64,000 nt of DNA from Pleurotus djamor (lineage: Eukaryota; Basidiomycota; Agaricomycetes; Agaricales; Pleurotaceae), in the NCBI GenBank assembly GCA_029747585.1, contig JAPEVF010000014.1, positions 140,560-204,559 of the forward strand, written 5' to 3'. Within the stretch, counting starts at the first letter, position 1; each line of letters opens with the position of its first letter. The notes below the pieces were generated by a model, which saw only the letters and a list, made by a program, of their open reading frames with translations, was not told the origin of the DNA and ran no database searches. This document shows positions 23,224-33,842 of this stretch, in pieces. The position numbers were made by a program, and so were the translations under genes.

Positions 23224-23524
23224 CATGAGTCTCTACTCCTACCTTCCCCAGCGCGACGTGAAATCGCTCTCAGAGGGGTTCATTTCTATCCTCGCAGGCA
23301 ACTCCTACTTTACGACTGGCCCAGCCCACCAGAAACTCCAAAAAATCGACATTGCAGTGGTCACCGGTATCATGGGGTATCCATGTGATACAGATGGCAG
23401 GTTTGCTGCTTTATTCGACGGATATATCTAAGATAGTCAGGATCTCACCTTGAACACATCCAGGCTACGCGTCTCGACAACGATTTCGTGCGGTCGATTC
23501 CGTGTAGCTTGGGGAAGCTTGTAA
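23224..23524 (+). CDS. possible small hypothetical protein
   Basis: Two possible exons (23224-23400 and 23464-23524) give about 78 residues starting MSLYSYLPQRDVKSLS, with a GTTTGC...TCCAG intron. The reading frame is kept in this arm. The matching place in the other arm has TAG as codon 4 and an earlier stop in the second exon. There is no known domain. Support is weak and it may be non-coding. Confidence 0.25.
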
Positions 23525-23739
23525 GGACGCCTATTTCTCCGTTACTTAAATTCTGTTTTCTAACGGTTATAACGGTCGATAAATACCTGGCTAAACTCCC
23601 ATATAGGATATCCTTCAAGTGCTTCTGGGATCCGACTCATGACCGTGTTCGACCAAAACTTTCAAGTGCTTTTCGCCCTGCGCTGCCTATGCATTAGTCA
23701 CTTCGTATTTCCGTCCAAAGACTACAGATACCGTCACTC

Positions 23740-24522
23740 CCGGCCTCCCCATTGTTCTCAGCTTTGTGTCAGCTCAGAACCCCACTTTCGAGGGTTCTGA
23801 CTCGTCCTTATCCGAACCATCTCATCTGATGTGACGATCCTAAAAGGTTCTCTGACTCCCTCTCCTCGTGTCTACGTCTACAGCTCTTGGTACCAGAATA
23901 GGACAACAATGGTGACTGCTTCTCTTGGATTGGGCTAGTCCTGCTTCGAGTTCAATCGTTGGGTTGACGGACCCCAAAGCTTGGGGCTCATTGAACGCTG
24001 GTCGATCGCTCTGCATGTGTCTCTTTCAAGGACAACCGAAACCTTCCAATAGCGATGAGCTCGGCGACAATCCCAGGGATGACTTGGAGCTTCCGTTTAC
24101 TCAACAAAGCAAATAAGTTGCCCGTCACGAGATGGTCCGAGTCAATCTAGGCATCTCTCCTCAGGCTGCCGTGGCTTCTCCTGGATTTGGCTGGTCCTGA
24201 TTCGAGCTCAAACATCCAGCGGACGGAGGCTCCCTTAGCGTTGTCGCAACGCGCCGGCCTCGTTTCACGAAGCTTGTACATGACTCAGACTCGGTCTGTA
24301 TTTTCGTCAATCCAATTACAGGCATGCTTTACCTCCCTACCATTGTTCTCGGCTCCATATCGGTTGAGAACCCTAGTTTTAAGGGTTCTGAGTCTCTGAT
24401 CAACCCGTGCTTATCACCATCTCATCGGATTCGGTAATACGAGGATCCCAAAGAAGTTCTCTGACTCCTTCTCCTCGTGTCTGCGTCTACGGCCCTTGAT
24501 AGATAGGACAACAATGGTGACT
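23740..24522 (+). repeat. direct repeats with hairpins between SET-B and SET-C
   Basis: A unit of about 180 bases (23,740-23,917) recurs as 24,338-24,522. Each begins with a small inverted repeat (AGAACCCC-ACTTTCG-AGGGTTCT and AGAACCCT-AGTTTTAA-GGGTTCT) and ends with GGACAACAATGGTGACT. A second element (GCTTCTC.TGGATT.GGCT.GTCCTG.TTCGAG.TCAA) occurs at about 23,917 and about 24,174. The whole array is conserved in the right arm (about 57,640-58,430). No protein is recognisable; a regulatory or non-coding transcript role, or an old mobile fragment, is possible. Confidence 0.7.
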
Positions 24523-24643
24523 TCTATCATTTAAGCTCTCTCATGGAAGCCTTTTATCAGTATTCTGGACGCGAATCGACGCCCTCATTTCCCCCACTTC
24601 CCGTCTCTCCAGAGTCACTTTGAACACTCTCGTGCCGCTAATC

Positions 24644-26183
24644 ATGTCGTCGTCTATGCCCCAGAAAATCACCATCAAGCAGGTGAAGATCGAGGATATG
24701 TTCCCCAAGGCCCTCCTCGAGGAATCGGCTCGCAAGATGGAAGAATCAGGCATCTTGAATGACTGTAAATCATGTACGTCTTGCTTCTCCTGCTCATTTC
24801 TCCCTACTTAGCTATGTTTTGCGTTCGCAGTCGACGAAATGATGGCGAAAATCCTGAGCTTACCGTCCAAGGCGAACCCTTCGGGCGGTCGAGGCTCAGC
24901 ACCGTTCTTGTTCTTCACCCCCGATGCGAACTTGGGCCAACCCGGAGGCTTGTCCAATCTAAGTGGTCCCCTCCAATGCTTTGACCTCTCCTCTGCTGAG
25001 CAGGCTGCTCAAGCGGGGAAGGTACTCGCGTCTGCAAGAGCTGCTAAAGCCCGTACGTACTCTCCCAGTGTCTATGAATTTTTCACCGATGTATTGATCA
25101 TTTTATCAGGTGAAGCTTCCGTACCTTTAGTCGACCCGTCGACAGTCATCTCTCCCAACGATACCACCGTCAACGATTCCTGTATCCTCACCACACTCCC
25201 CGAGTCCACCGATCCGGCCATCCTCATCGGTGGCCAGACGCAGTGCATCCTTCTCTCCGCGCGTGACAAAGCGCACCTCGTTGGCGCCTTTGGTTATCCT
25301 CAAGCTATGCCCCAACCCAAGTTACCGCTCGAAGACATATTCGTCATCGAAGAGGTACCCGGTAAAGGTCTCGGTATGATTGCAGCTCGAGATATCAAGC
25401 AAGGAGAGTTGATCTGTAGCGAACGGGCGTTACTCATTGTCCCTGGTGCGCTGCTTGGAGATCGAACCGTGAACCAACCCAAGGCAATGAATATTTCGAA
25501 GCTCAAGGATAACGTGTCGTATTACCGGAAGAGCATCGACGCGCATGAAGCGAATATCGGAAAGGCGTTGGAGAGGATGAGTGAAGAGGACAAGGAAAAG
25601 TTTTTGGCGTTGTGGGATTGTCATAAGGAGGAAGGGACGACGGGGCCGTTGTATGGGAGGGTGCGAACGAATGGATTTGGGGTCTTCGCGTCGAAGGAGT
25701 ATCCGGGTACGTTCAATACGGTCTTTTTTGTTGAGGAGTCGTGACTCATTTGATGTCTGCTTTAGACGGGAAAATCTGGTATACCGGCGTGTATAACAAT
25801 CTATCGCGGATGAACCACAGGTACCTCGTCTCTGTTGTTCCCCTTCCCCTACATTTCTCATCTTTCTCGTTTCCACCAGCTGCACCCCAAACACCCAAAT
25901 GTCCGCCTCTCCTTCTTCCCTATCCTACCAATGCTACGCGTCCTCTGCCATTCGGAAGGGAGAAGAAATCACCACGTCGTACATTGGCGATCGGTTCGCT
26001 TCGAACCTCAATGCCGCAGAGGAGAAAGAAGAGAGGAAGAGGTTGCTGAAGGGGTATGGGATTGCGTGCGCTTGTGATGTGTGTGAGGGGAAACCTATCG
26101 TGCATAAGGTCAAGGTGGATGGGTTGGATGGGGAGGTGGAGGTTGAAGTAGAGATGGAGAAGTTTGGCTCGTTGTCGATGTGA
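24644..26183 (+). CDS. SET-domain protein, SET-C left copy
   Basis: Five exons, 24644-24773, 24831-25052, 25110-25706, 25766-25820 and 25880-26183, encode 435 residues starting MSSSMPQKITIKQVK. It belongs to the same MYND-less SMYD-like family: ILTTLPESTDPAILIGGQTQ replaces the usual TTQPQSG..DGQTEC, PGYPQ is changed to FGYPQAMPQP, and the first SET half is GKGLGMIAARDIKQGELICS. LALWDCHKEEGTTGPLYG and NHSCTPN (Thr in place of Ser) follow, then GEEITTSY and post-SET CACDVC. The C-terminus is short and ends in an acidic EVEVEVEMEKFGSLSM, without the helical domain of the A, B and D members. That makes it the most compact paralogue. It is divergent from SET-B and upstream of SET-D on the same strand. 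Confidence 0.9.
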
Positions 26184-26862
26184 AGAATGATGATGAATGT
26201 GAACGAATTGGTCACGGGGGTGATACGTGCGCGCTTTCCTGATACTTCAAAGAGCTTCGCTCTCGAACTGAAGAAAAAAATTCATTGTAATATTCGTTTG
26301 TTTTCTTTTTCTCAATCGTTATCATGACTAGCGATATCTAATGTGGCTCTTAGCCCTTTTCGCTCACTCACTTGGCTGTAAGAGAGAGGACCTTATTTTT
26401 TACTACGTGCTCTGAGTGTTCGAGGCTCGAGAGGAGTGGGTCACTGGTCATGGTTAGGTGGAACTGGGCGACCTCAGGCCGACTCCTATCTCCTGTGTAT
26501 ATAGTGTGACGGCTGATTCGTCACGACCGTCACGATGTCGTCCCAAGCTCATCCCCAAGAGGACGTCTTGTCCTGCTCCCTTTGCCCTCCTTTGCCATTC
26601 AGCAAGCCTTAGGTGGCGATGTGGCCAATTCACGGCCAACGTATGATGCTCTTCTACATGATCTTGGGCTGATGATTATGAGCAGCAACAACCTCCAACG
26701 CGTTATTTGTTTTTGACCGTTCTCATCCGTCAACCTCAAGAGTCCCATTCACAAAATGTAAGGCAAAGGTCTGAAAGCTTTGTTCACGACTAATTCACTT
26801 TGATGCCAGGCGAACAAAGGTCGTCATGCCACATAAATTCACGGTGGTCGTCGGCTTCATGT
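26184..26862. other. intergenic region SET-C to SET-D
   Basis: No gene is supported. The sequence is well conserved between the two arms. It leads into the promoter elements listed separately. Confidence 0.5.
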
Positions 26863-26892
26863 ATGACCACTGACCAGAGCCACTGTGGTCAT
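26863..26892. promoter_or_regulatory. perfect 8-base inverted repeat upstream of SET-D
   Basis: ATGACCAC and GTGGTCAT are separated by 14 bases that contain further GACCA/GGCCAC motifs. It lies about 40 bases before the TATA box of SET-D and is kept in the right arm at 55264-55293. It could be the binding site of a dimeric transcription factor. Confidence 0.45.
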
Positions 26893-26930
26893 CGATGCGG
26901 CCACCTCGCCATGGCCACATACGGGCGCGA

Positions 26931-26937
26931 TATAAAA
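26931..26937 (+). promoter_or_regulatory. TATA box of SET-D left copy
   Basis: GATATAAAAAC lies 76 bases before the start codon. The right copy has the same element at about 55,216-55,222. Confidence 0.55.
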
Positions 26938-27006
26938 ACTCCAGGCGTATCCTCTGGTCAAGACTGATTCTTCTACCTTATCTCCTTCGCGCGCCACCGT
27001 GACTCA

Positions 27007-28762
27007 ATGTCGAACCCGAGTAGTAGCAAGAAAACTATCGGTACGTTGATCCCATCGTTTTATTTGTCACACTCTATTCAATGATGTTGGCGACTCCCCT
27101 TGCGCTCCTTAGAAGACTTGAAGGCCACAGACTTTATTTCACTATCCCAGATTGAGAATGCTCGGAGCCGATACACGACTGAGGTCGCTCAAGGTCGTTG
27201 TGCGTATCTACCCTCGTTTTCTTTGAAATTGTCTCGTTCATTTCAGACGATACAGTCGATGATTGGATTGATAGACTCTCCGAAATCCCTGTAAACTGTT
27301 TTCACACGGATCGACTCACGACGGGTCACGGAAAGGCGTGTCCACCCGATTACAATAAGCCAGCCAATACCGCAAATCCTGGTACGTGAGCCATGTCATT
27401 CGCGCACTGTTTTCCATCATTCCTCATCACTTAAACAGCCAAGCCTGAAGTCGTCTACTCCCCACCCAAGACCGACACATGCTCCGTCCTAACGGGTGGC
27501 TCTCTCATAACCACCCTCCCCAATTCCGGCACCATAACGGAGTTGTCCGACGGTCAATCGGAGTGTGTACTCCTCTCCCCGATGGACAAGCGACACTTCC
27601 TTGGTATACCTGGCTTCCCTCGGGCTCCCCCTACGTGGTGGGGTGCGTTTGTCATCCGACCTGTGCGGGGAAAGGGCCTTGGAATGATCGCCTCGCGGGA
27701 TATACAGTTCGGGGAGATGGTCTTTTGTGAACGCCCGTTGTTGATGACTTGGATTCCTCCGGCTCGTCGAGGGAAGGTTGGGGACGATAATAGGATCAAG
27801 ATTTCCGATGAAGCAAGGGAGAAAGGCGTGGAGAATGCGTTCTTGCATGGCTATTTGATTCAGCAGGCGCTGGATCGGATGAATGAGCGGAGTCGGGAGC
27901 AGTTTTTCGCGTTGGAGGATGAATATGTCGATGGGTGCGAGAAGGGTACGCCTAGGGGGATCGTGGCGTCCAATGGGTTGATCGTGTTCAATTCTAGAGA
28001 ACATCCAAGTGCGTCTTTTGTGACCTTCCCACCAGTTTTGTGTGGGTTGTTAGCTGACCATATTACTTTATAGAAGTCCCGTATTCGGGTGTATTCAAGG
28101 ACTTATCCCGAATCAACCATAGGTTAGACCTCTTACCCTGCTTTTGCCCTCCCTTCGCTACTGACCGCATGTATATTTTCCTCCGCTCTAGCTGTAGTCC
28201 CAATATCACCACGATGTGGAACCCGGCATCGTTTTCGATCCTATCCTACGCACTCCGACCTATCGCAAAAGGCGAAGAAATTACCCGGTCCTACTTCCCA
28301 GTAACCTTGCCTTACCCCTTACGCAAAGACGCTCTCACAGGCCGCAAGTTCAGCTGTGCCTGTAAAGCTTGCACCGATCCATTCTCCTTCGTCACAAAAC
28401 TCAACAACGTCAAACCAGCATTCGCATCGATCCTCAAATGGGCTTCGACGCCCTCTCTTCGCGCTCGCGAAGACCTCCTCCTCGTCCCAGCGCTCGAGCT
28501 GCTCAAGCTGATCGAAGACGAAGGACAGCAAGAACACCCGGCTTATCGAGTCGTTTTGGAGAATTTGGCGTATATTCACCATGTCCTGGGGATGAAGGAC
28601 AAGGTGCAGTTTTTCGCGACGAAGAAGTTGAAGCTCGATGAGATATCGGGTAGGAGAGCTAGTTCGCTTGACGAGCTCACTAAGGGGTTTGCGACTCTAT
28701 CCCAGGCTATGGGCAAGGCGGGCGTGGAACGTCCGCTTGTGAAGAGCGTCGCGGCAGAGTGA
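27007..28762 (+). CDS. SET-domain protein, SET-D left copy
   Basis: Six exons (27007-27040, 27113-27199, 27247-27381, 27439-28008, 28074-28122 and 28192-28762) encode 481 residues starting MSNPSSSKKTIEDLK. The signature is LITTLPNSGT, DGQSECVLLSPMDK, PGFPRAPP. The SET domain has GKGLGMIASRDIQFGEMVFC, NHSCSPN, GEEITRSYF and post-SET CACKAC, then a helical C-terminal domain (EDEGQQEHPAYRVVLENLAY) like the TPR-type tail of SMYD enzymes. The segment between the SET halves is shortened and the conserved DCH motif is replaced by EDEYVDGCEKGTPRG. The last exon differs from the right copy at 7 of 197 residues. Confidence 0.9.
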
Positions 28763-29426
28763 CCCCCAGCTATCCGATAACATTGAATTCAAGATGATTG
28801 TTAGTTTTTCGGTGAGTTCTAGTTCGATTCACCGCTGAAGACGGGCTCATGGGGTACCTGCCAGTCATGTTTGTATCCTACGCTACACAGCCAGTGCTTT
28901 GTAAAACTAGAATGCATTTTTCATCGTTCCTTCATGTTCCTTCCAGCTGTGTTTATGGCTAGCCGGCGCCTATGCGATCGATGCGTGCTGAACAGCTTTT
29001 TCTTGGCTTCCTGGTCGAGCAGGTACCCCCGCATACCATGACAGAGCACGGCGCTTATGGATATGTCAATCTTATGACCCTACCCGTCCTTTCCGGTTCG
29101 GAATAACTCCTACAAACTGACCATGTTCTGCCAGAACAAACTCGCGTCTACCCCACTACTGGGGCTCCGACTTGCACATCCGACTTGGTGAAACATTGCA
29201 CAATTTTCGACCAATTCTCGATTGCTTTGTTGTTTCTGAATTAACCCCACAGCCCTCATGGAGGTGTCGAGGCCCTACCATCAGGTTCTGACTCTGCACC
29301 GCATCGGATTAGGCACCTCGAAAATCAGGGAAGAAGACCCTGAAGAAACTGTCAATAAAATCTCTCAAGTTGATGAGTGTGCTGACCACCTCGGCTCCAC
29401 CGCGTTTCTGACCACCCACCTCCACC
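28763..29426. other. intergenic region SET-D to secreted-protein gene
   Basis: No gene is supported. Conservation with 52,715-53,387 is high along the whole stretch, as expected of the duplicated arm. Confidence 0.5.
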
Positions 29427-30206
29427 ATGGCCCCCTTCGCCGTTGCTTTCAATCTTGCTGTGTGCTTGTTCTTCCTGGCTTCGGGTACGTATTGTTTGTT
29501 TGTCGTGTTGGAGCGTTATTCTGATACATGAGTGGTCCTGTAGCCTCGGCCTCGGCTGTGATTGCCAGGAGTGCGGACGAACTGGCAGGTCTCTTGAGGC
29601 GTCAGACATCGATCAGCTATGGTGATATTCCGGCTGGCGTACGTTTCCTAAATGTTTTGTCCTTCGAACTTGAGACTGAAGTCGTCCTTCTTGTTCTTCA
29701 GTGCCAGAGTTCCTGCTCGAGCATGGTCTCCACGATCAATGTGAGTTGCATCTGTTTGTGTCCTGTCCCCCAGGGTGATGCTGATGATCTCGGCTCTCTT
29801 TCTAGTCCTGTTCATCTTTGTCCTGCTTCTGCACGTCATCGGTCGCGAGCTCGTTTGAATCGTGTGTTTACTGCTCGTATAACCTCATGCCGACGGCCTC
29901 GCAACGTTCCAATGGTCAGGCACTCTTAGACAGTGAGTACTTTTCTCCATCAACGCCGTGTCCGTTTCCTGAGTATCTATTTCTCGGTGGACAGCCTACA
30001 ACAGTGCTTGCAGCGGAACAGGAATCTCCTCCGCTACATTCCGTGGATACTATCCTTCCACCTCCACTACACCTTCTGGATCACGTTCAACCTCCCCTTC
30101 GTCGAGTAATCCGTTCGACAATATGAATGGGGCTAGCTCATCAGCGAACTATGGGATCATGGCCTTGCTTGGGATGGCTGGTGTGGCTGGCGTACTTCTC
30201 CTTTGA
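29427..30206 (+). CDS. small secreted Cys-rich, probably GPI-anchored protein, left copy
   Basis: The N-terminus MAPFAVAFNLAVCLFFLASA is a clear signal peptide. After splicing, the product runs SADELAGLLRRQ, then a Cys-rich core with the pattern CQSSCSS..C..LSCFCTSS....CVYCSYN. A Ser/Thr-rich linker follows, and a hydrophobic tail (MALLGMAGVAGVLL) typical of GPI attachment. Exon 1 is 29427-29484; further exons are joined at 29544, about 29,700, about 29,810 and about 29,990, each with GT-AG sites. The Cys spacing recalls small fungal cell-wall proteins, but I would not call it CFEM. A surface or wall role is inferred. Confidence 0.75.
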
Positions 30207-30795
30207 TGGTCCTTTTCTCTTCTTCGTTTTTCATTTTTCGTTTTTTTGACTTTACTCTTCTGTATTTTGTTCTCCCTCCAGACTCCATCCGAGCTGCCCG
30301 ACTATCTACCTTACACGGACATGATTTCGTAGGATACGACACTTGTACGCGTCGAGCACTACGAACAATCGATGACAACACGAACTACGCACACCGTGTA
30401 CATCAGTCCTTCAAGATACAAACTGGAACTCGGGATGCATAACTCGGGATGCATTGATGACTTCGTCCGTAGTGGTCGAGAATTCCATGCTTTCAGCCCT
30501 CTATTCCGATCGAGGTTATTGGAGCCTCCGTGATTATGGGCAGGCAAGCGTGATGCATAGGCACCCATGTCGCAGGCATGAAGCAGTAGCGGTACACGCA
30601 GCTTGAATCCGTTCGAAAATTTCACGCAGCTTCTCCTGACTGAGCTGCAGCAGCGGGTTGGCATTCTGACGAAAATTTAAACTTGGGATAAATAGCAAAA
30701 GAGCACACATGGAGAATACTATGCTAGGATGTCCACGAATTTCGTATCTATGATGTACCCTTCTGTTCGATTGTTCGAGAAAACAAGAAGGCAGG
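30207..30795. other. intergenic region, convergent 3' ends
   Basis: No gene is supported. It separates two genes that point toward each other and is matched in the right arm, with more small indels than elsewhere. Confidence 0.45.
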
Positions 30796-32029
30796 TTAAA
30801 AGGAGTAAAAAGAGAAATCAGAATAGCCCTTGCCGCTGGCATCTCCAGGTAAGTAGAAGGAAGGACGGTCGTAGGGAGTCAATCGGTAGTTATGCTGCCA
30901 GCGTATGGGTAGGTCAGGCTGAAAAGGAATAACAAGCCGTCATNAAAAAAGCTTTCACCCAAACGGAAAGGAAATGACGTACGTTCGACGTAAATGGTCT
31001 ACCCACCGCGACGATGTCCCCTCGGTCAGCCGTAGCGATAGCAAGGTCCCTGTTCATCCCTCCCGCCGTGATAACAGGCTTCGGTGCCCATATCTTGCGC
31101 ATGAAGTCGTTCTCTTCCTCCACAGGGATAGTACTTTCATCCCTCTCCTCCAGGCCAAGCGATACGCGGGGCTCGGCAACATGAAGGTACGCAAGATCAG
31201 GGAACTTGTCACGCAATTGCGATACCAAGTACGAAAACGTCGGTTTTGGATCTTCCATACGCATCTCCTGAGCGGTGGACCAAGGACTGAATCGAATCGC
31301 CGTTCTATCCTGTCCGATCTCCTTCGTCACGGCATCCAGAATCTCCAAAGCGAACTTTGAACGACCTTCGATGCTTCCACCGTAGTCATCGGTGCGTTTG
31401 TTCGTGACGTCTTGGATGAACTGGTCGATGAGCATGCCGCTGGCACCGTGGATCTCGACACCGTCGAAACCAGCGCGGTTCACGGCGTTAGAGGCGGCCG
31501 TGACNAAAAACTTGGACGTATTCTTTGATTTCAGGGATGGTAAGAGGTCGGGGAGCGGGATCTGATTGGGTACTGAGAGGAATATCGGATGCGGAGACGT
31601 AAGGCAGCCCTTGAGCTGCAAGGAGTGCGGGTATGGCTGGTCGACCGATAGCGGCGATTTGAGCGTAGATAAATGACCCTTTGGCATGAACGGCGTCAGT
31701 GACCTAGGAAACTACGTTAGTACATTGGTGACTATATTAAGGATGCCATGATAAACCTCTTTCCATGCCGCGATTTGTTCGTCGGACCAGAGACCCGGAA
31801 GATTAGGAAATCCACCGGCTTGTGGCGCAATCGCTATCCCCTCCGTGATGAGGAGAGTTCCAGGGGTACTCCCGCGTTGTTGGTAGTAATCCTTGACGAT
31901 TGGGAGGAGGGGGACGTTAGCGTCGCTTGCTCGCAGCCTGGTCATCGGTGCAAGCACGATTCGGTGCTTGAGAGCCAGCCGACCAACTTTCGTAGGCTGG
32001 AAGAGTTTTATTGCAGAGGGGGTAGACAT
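30796..32029 (-). CDS. Old Yellow Enzyme-type NADH:flavin oxidoreductase, left copy, frame broken
   Basis: FMN-dependent ene-reductase family, copy of the intact right-arm gene. Exon 1 (32029 leftward) encodes MSTPSAIKLFQPTKVGRLAL and GSTPGTLLITEGIAIAPQAG. Exon 2 has FDGVEIHGASGMLIDQFIQD and DYGGSIEGRSKF, and exon 3 has RPSFYLPGD before a stop at 30796. At 31505 an N followed by five A adds one base compared with the right arm and shifts the frame inside exon 2. A second N before six A (30944) falls in the last intron. Because both sites carry N, I favour a sequence error over true inactivation, but the copy is not demonstrably functional. Confidence 0.8.
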
Positions 32030-32506
32030 TGTTGTTGTTCAGTGGGGATGTTGGTTGTAAGATACGACGACATCGCTGGGTGGATTAAATACGGGTAAGA
32101 AATGATTACTCTGGAATTTTTCCGTCAACGTTCAGAAGATGATAAATATGCGAGAGCGGAAACTGACCAAGCTCAGGGTGTGAAGCCAATCATATGAGTC
32201 ATGACGTGAAGAGGTTGACACAACCACTGCTGACGAGGTGTGTTTACGAGATAGATCTCCTGGGCTCCTAGAAATCCTCCTGTCATTTGGTAATGGGAGC
32301 GCACAGCAGATCACTCTTGACATGCTTGACAGCGTAAGTATTCGAGGAGGACGCATCATGCTCTGAGCTGTACGGGGCTGTGGATTCCAGGCAAGTTCGC
32401 GATGGTTATTTCCCCCCGCCCAAGCCTTGGAAGCGTAGATGAAAGAAAGATTTGATGATATGATGCCTCCTGTAATTCTTGAGCCCTTATTTGTGAGACA
32501 TTATCA

Positions 32507-33441
32507 CTAGCTTAATTGGCGAATAATCTCATCACACACCACCCGATAAACCCGCATCCTCATCATCTCCTCGCTATCCCTCTCAGAATCATACGGGATA
32601 CCCCAGAGATACAAAATCGTCAGCAAGAAGGATCGACTTGCGCGGGGGTGGTGGAGGATGTAGGTGGGGTATTTGAGTAAAAGGTCGGGGAAGGGTTCTC
32701 CCTTTGTTGACGAATCTGACACGGTGTAGGTTGGGGAGGAGGGGTCGAGTGGGGTGATTTTGGAGAGGATGTCGGAATGGGAGAGATCGCGGGATACGAG
32801 TTTCGGTGGGGAAGGAGGAGGAGGAGCTTGATAATGATGATGAACTTGATGGGTGTTGACATTGGCGCGAGACTCGGGGTTGACGTTGAGTTTGGGCTAG
32901 AGGAGTGGGCGATGAGCCCAAGTGTAACTAACATTAGAAGAGCGACATACCTTCGGATTCACCCCGGAACATTTGCACTTGTGGTTGTTGCTTCCTTGAA
33001 TAAGTATCGCATCCTTCATGTCTCTCATGTCTGCTTTGAGAATTCCTAGTAGTGAGAGGATCTCCTGTTGTTGGCGTTCGACAATCTCCAGACGACGATG
33101 CATATCTGCTAAGATAGGAGTTTCACGAGAGACCCATCAATGTGAATTCGACGGTTCATTAACATTTCTGAAACCTTTCAGAATTAGAGGACACGGTACG
33201 TACCGTGACAAGTGTGTGGCTGGTACACCGCGGTATCTTCACTGGATCGCCTCTCGACGTCGGCGTCGGCGTCGATACCTAGCTCCTGTTTGGGTATTAC
33301 CGTTCCACTATCAACACTGCCTTTCTCGTTACTCTCCGAGTCTGTCGCGTTCTTCGGTCCATGCGTTAACAAGGAGAGAAATCGAAGCATTCGATCTTTG
33401 AACTTTTTAGGGGAGAATGTGCGGTTGTGATTGAGTACCAA
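32507..33441 (-). CDS. hypothetical protein with a coiled coil
   Basis: Three exons (33441-33204, 33108-32951 and 32896-32507) give about 261 residues. The N-terminal part is basic then polar (MVLNHNRTFSPKKFKDRMLR). A coiled coil follows (HRRLEIVERQQQEILSLLGI), then KCKCSGVNPK, a Pro/His-rich stretch, and a C-terminal segment LLLKYPTYILHHPRASRSFL with a conserved-looking acidic end. There is no signal peptide. The family is not recognised. It lies immediately inside the inner edge of the inverted repeat, where the left arm ends, and has no copy on the right. Confidence 0.65.
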
Positions 33442-33842
33442 GGGAGTACGAAGAGTGAGTTCAAAGAGTTCAAAGAACGGTGTGAATTCTCACCATGTTC
33501 AGTTGTTTATTAGAGGACGAGACGAGGATAAGTCGGATTGGAGGAGGTCTTTGGGTGGATCGGACGAGGGTGATTGTGATTGTGATGGGAGGAAGAAACG
33601 TAAGACTCCTAGAGTATAATGCCGTTTCAAAGCATCGCACAAATTTCAAAATGAGGTTACCCCCTTTCTCTTTACTCAGGTCGTCCCTCCGCAACCAACA
33701 AAGCGATTATCTCAAGCCATATTCCGTCAGGGAGGCGGTTCGGGGGCATAGAGGGGACGAAGAGGCGTAGCGTAGACAAACGAACACAATGAACGAACTG
33801 CTCATTGGGCAGACCCCTAAATTATTGGGATCTCCTGGAAGG
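33442..33842. other. intergenic region
   Basis: Short open frames on the plus strand show no known domain. It lies between the promoter of the coiled-coil gene and the 3' end of the SET-G gene. Confidence 0.4.

Larger units (their letters stand above)
17231..32470. repeat. left arm of a large inverted duplication
   Basis: The arm is reproduced in reverse complement in the right arm (about 49,700-64,000), genes and intergenic DNA alike, with scattered substitutions and small indels. Position 17,231 matches the last base of the window, so the arm may extend further left. The inner edge fades near 32,470: the last clear match is TCATCAAATCTTTCTTTCAT against TCATCCAAGCTTTCTTTCAT. Left positions of about 17,468-18,378 have no counterpart on the right. 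Confidence 0.95.

Noticed and set aside
29528..29929. Separate 133-residue protein overlapping the secreted gene
   Set aside because: It reads through introns with good GT-AG sites that are conserved in the other arm.
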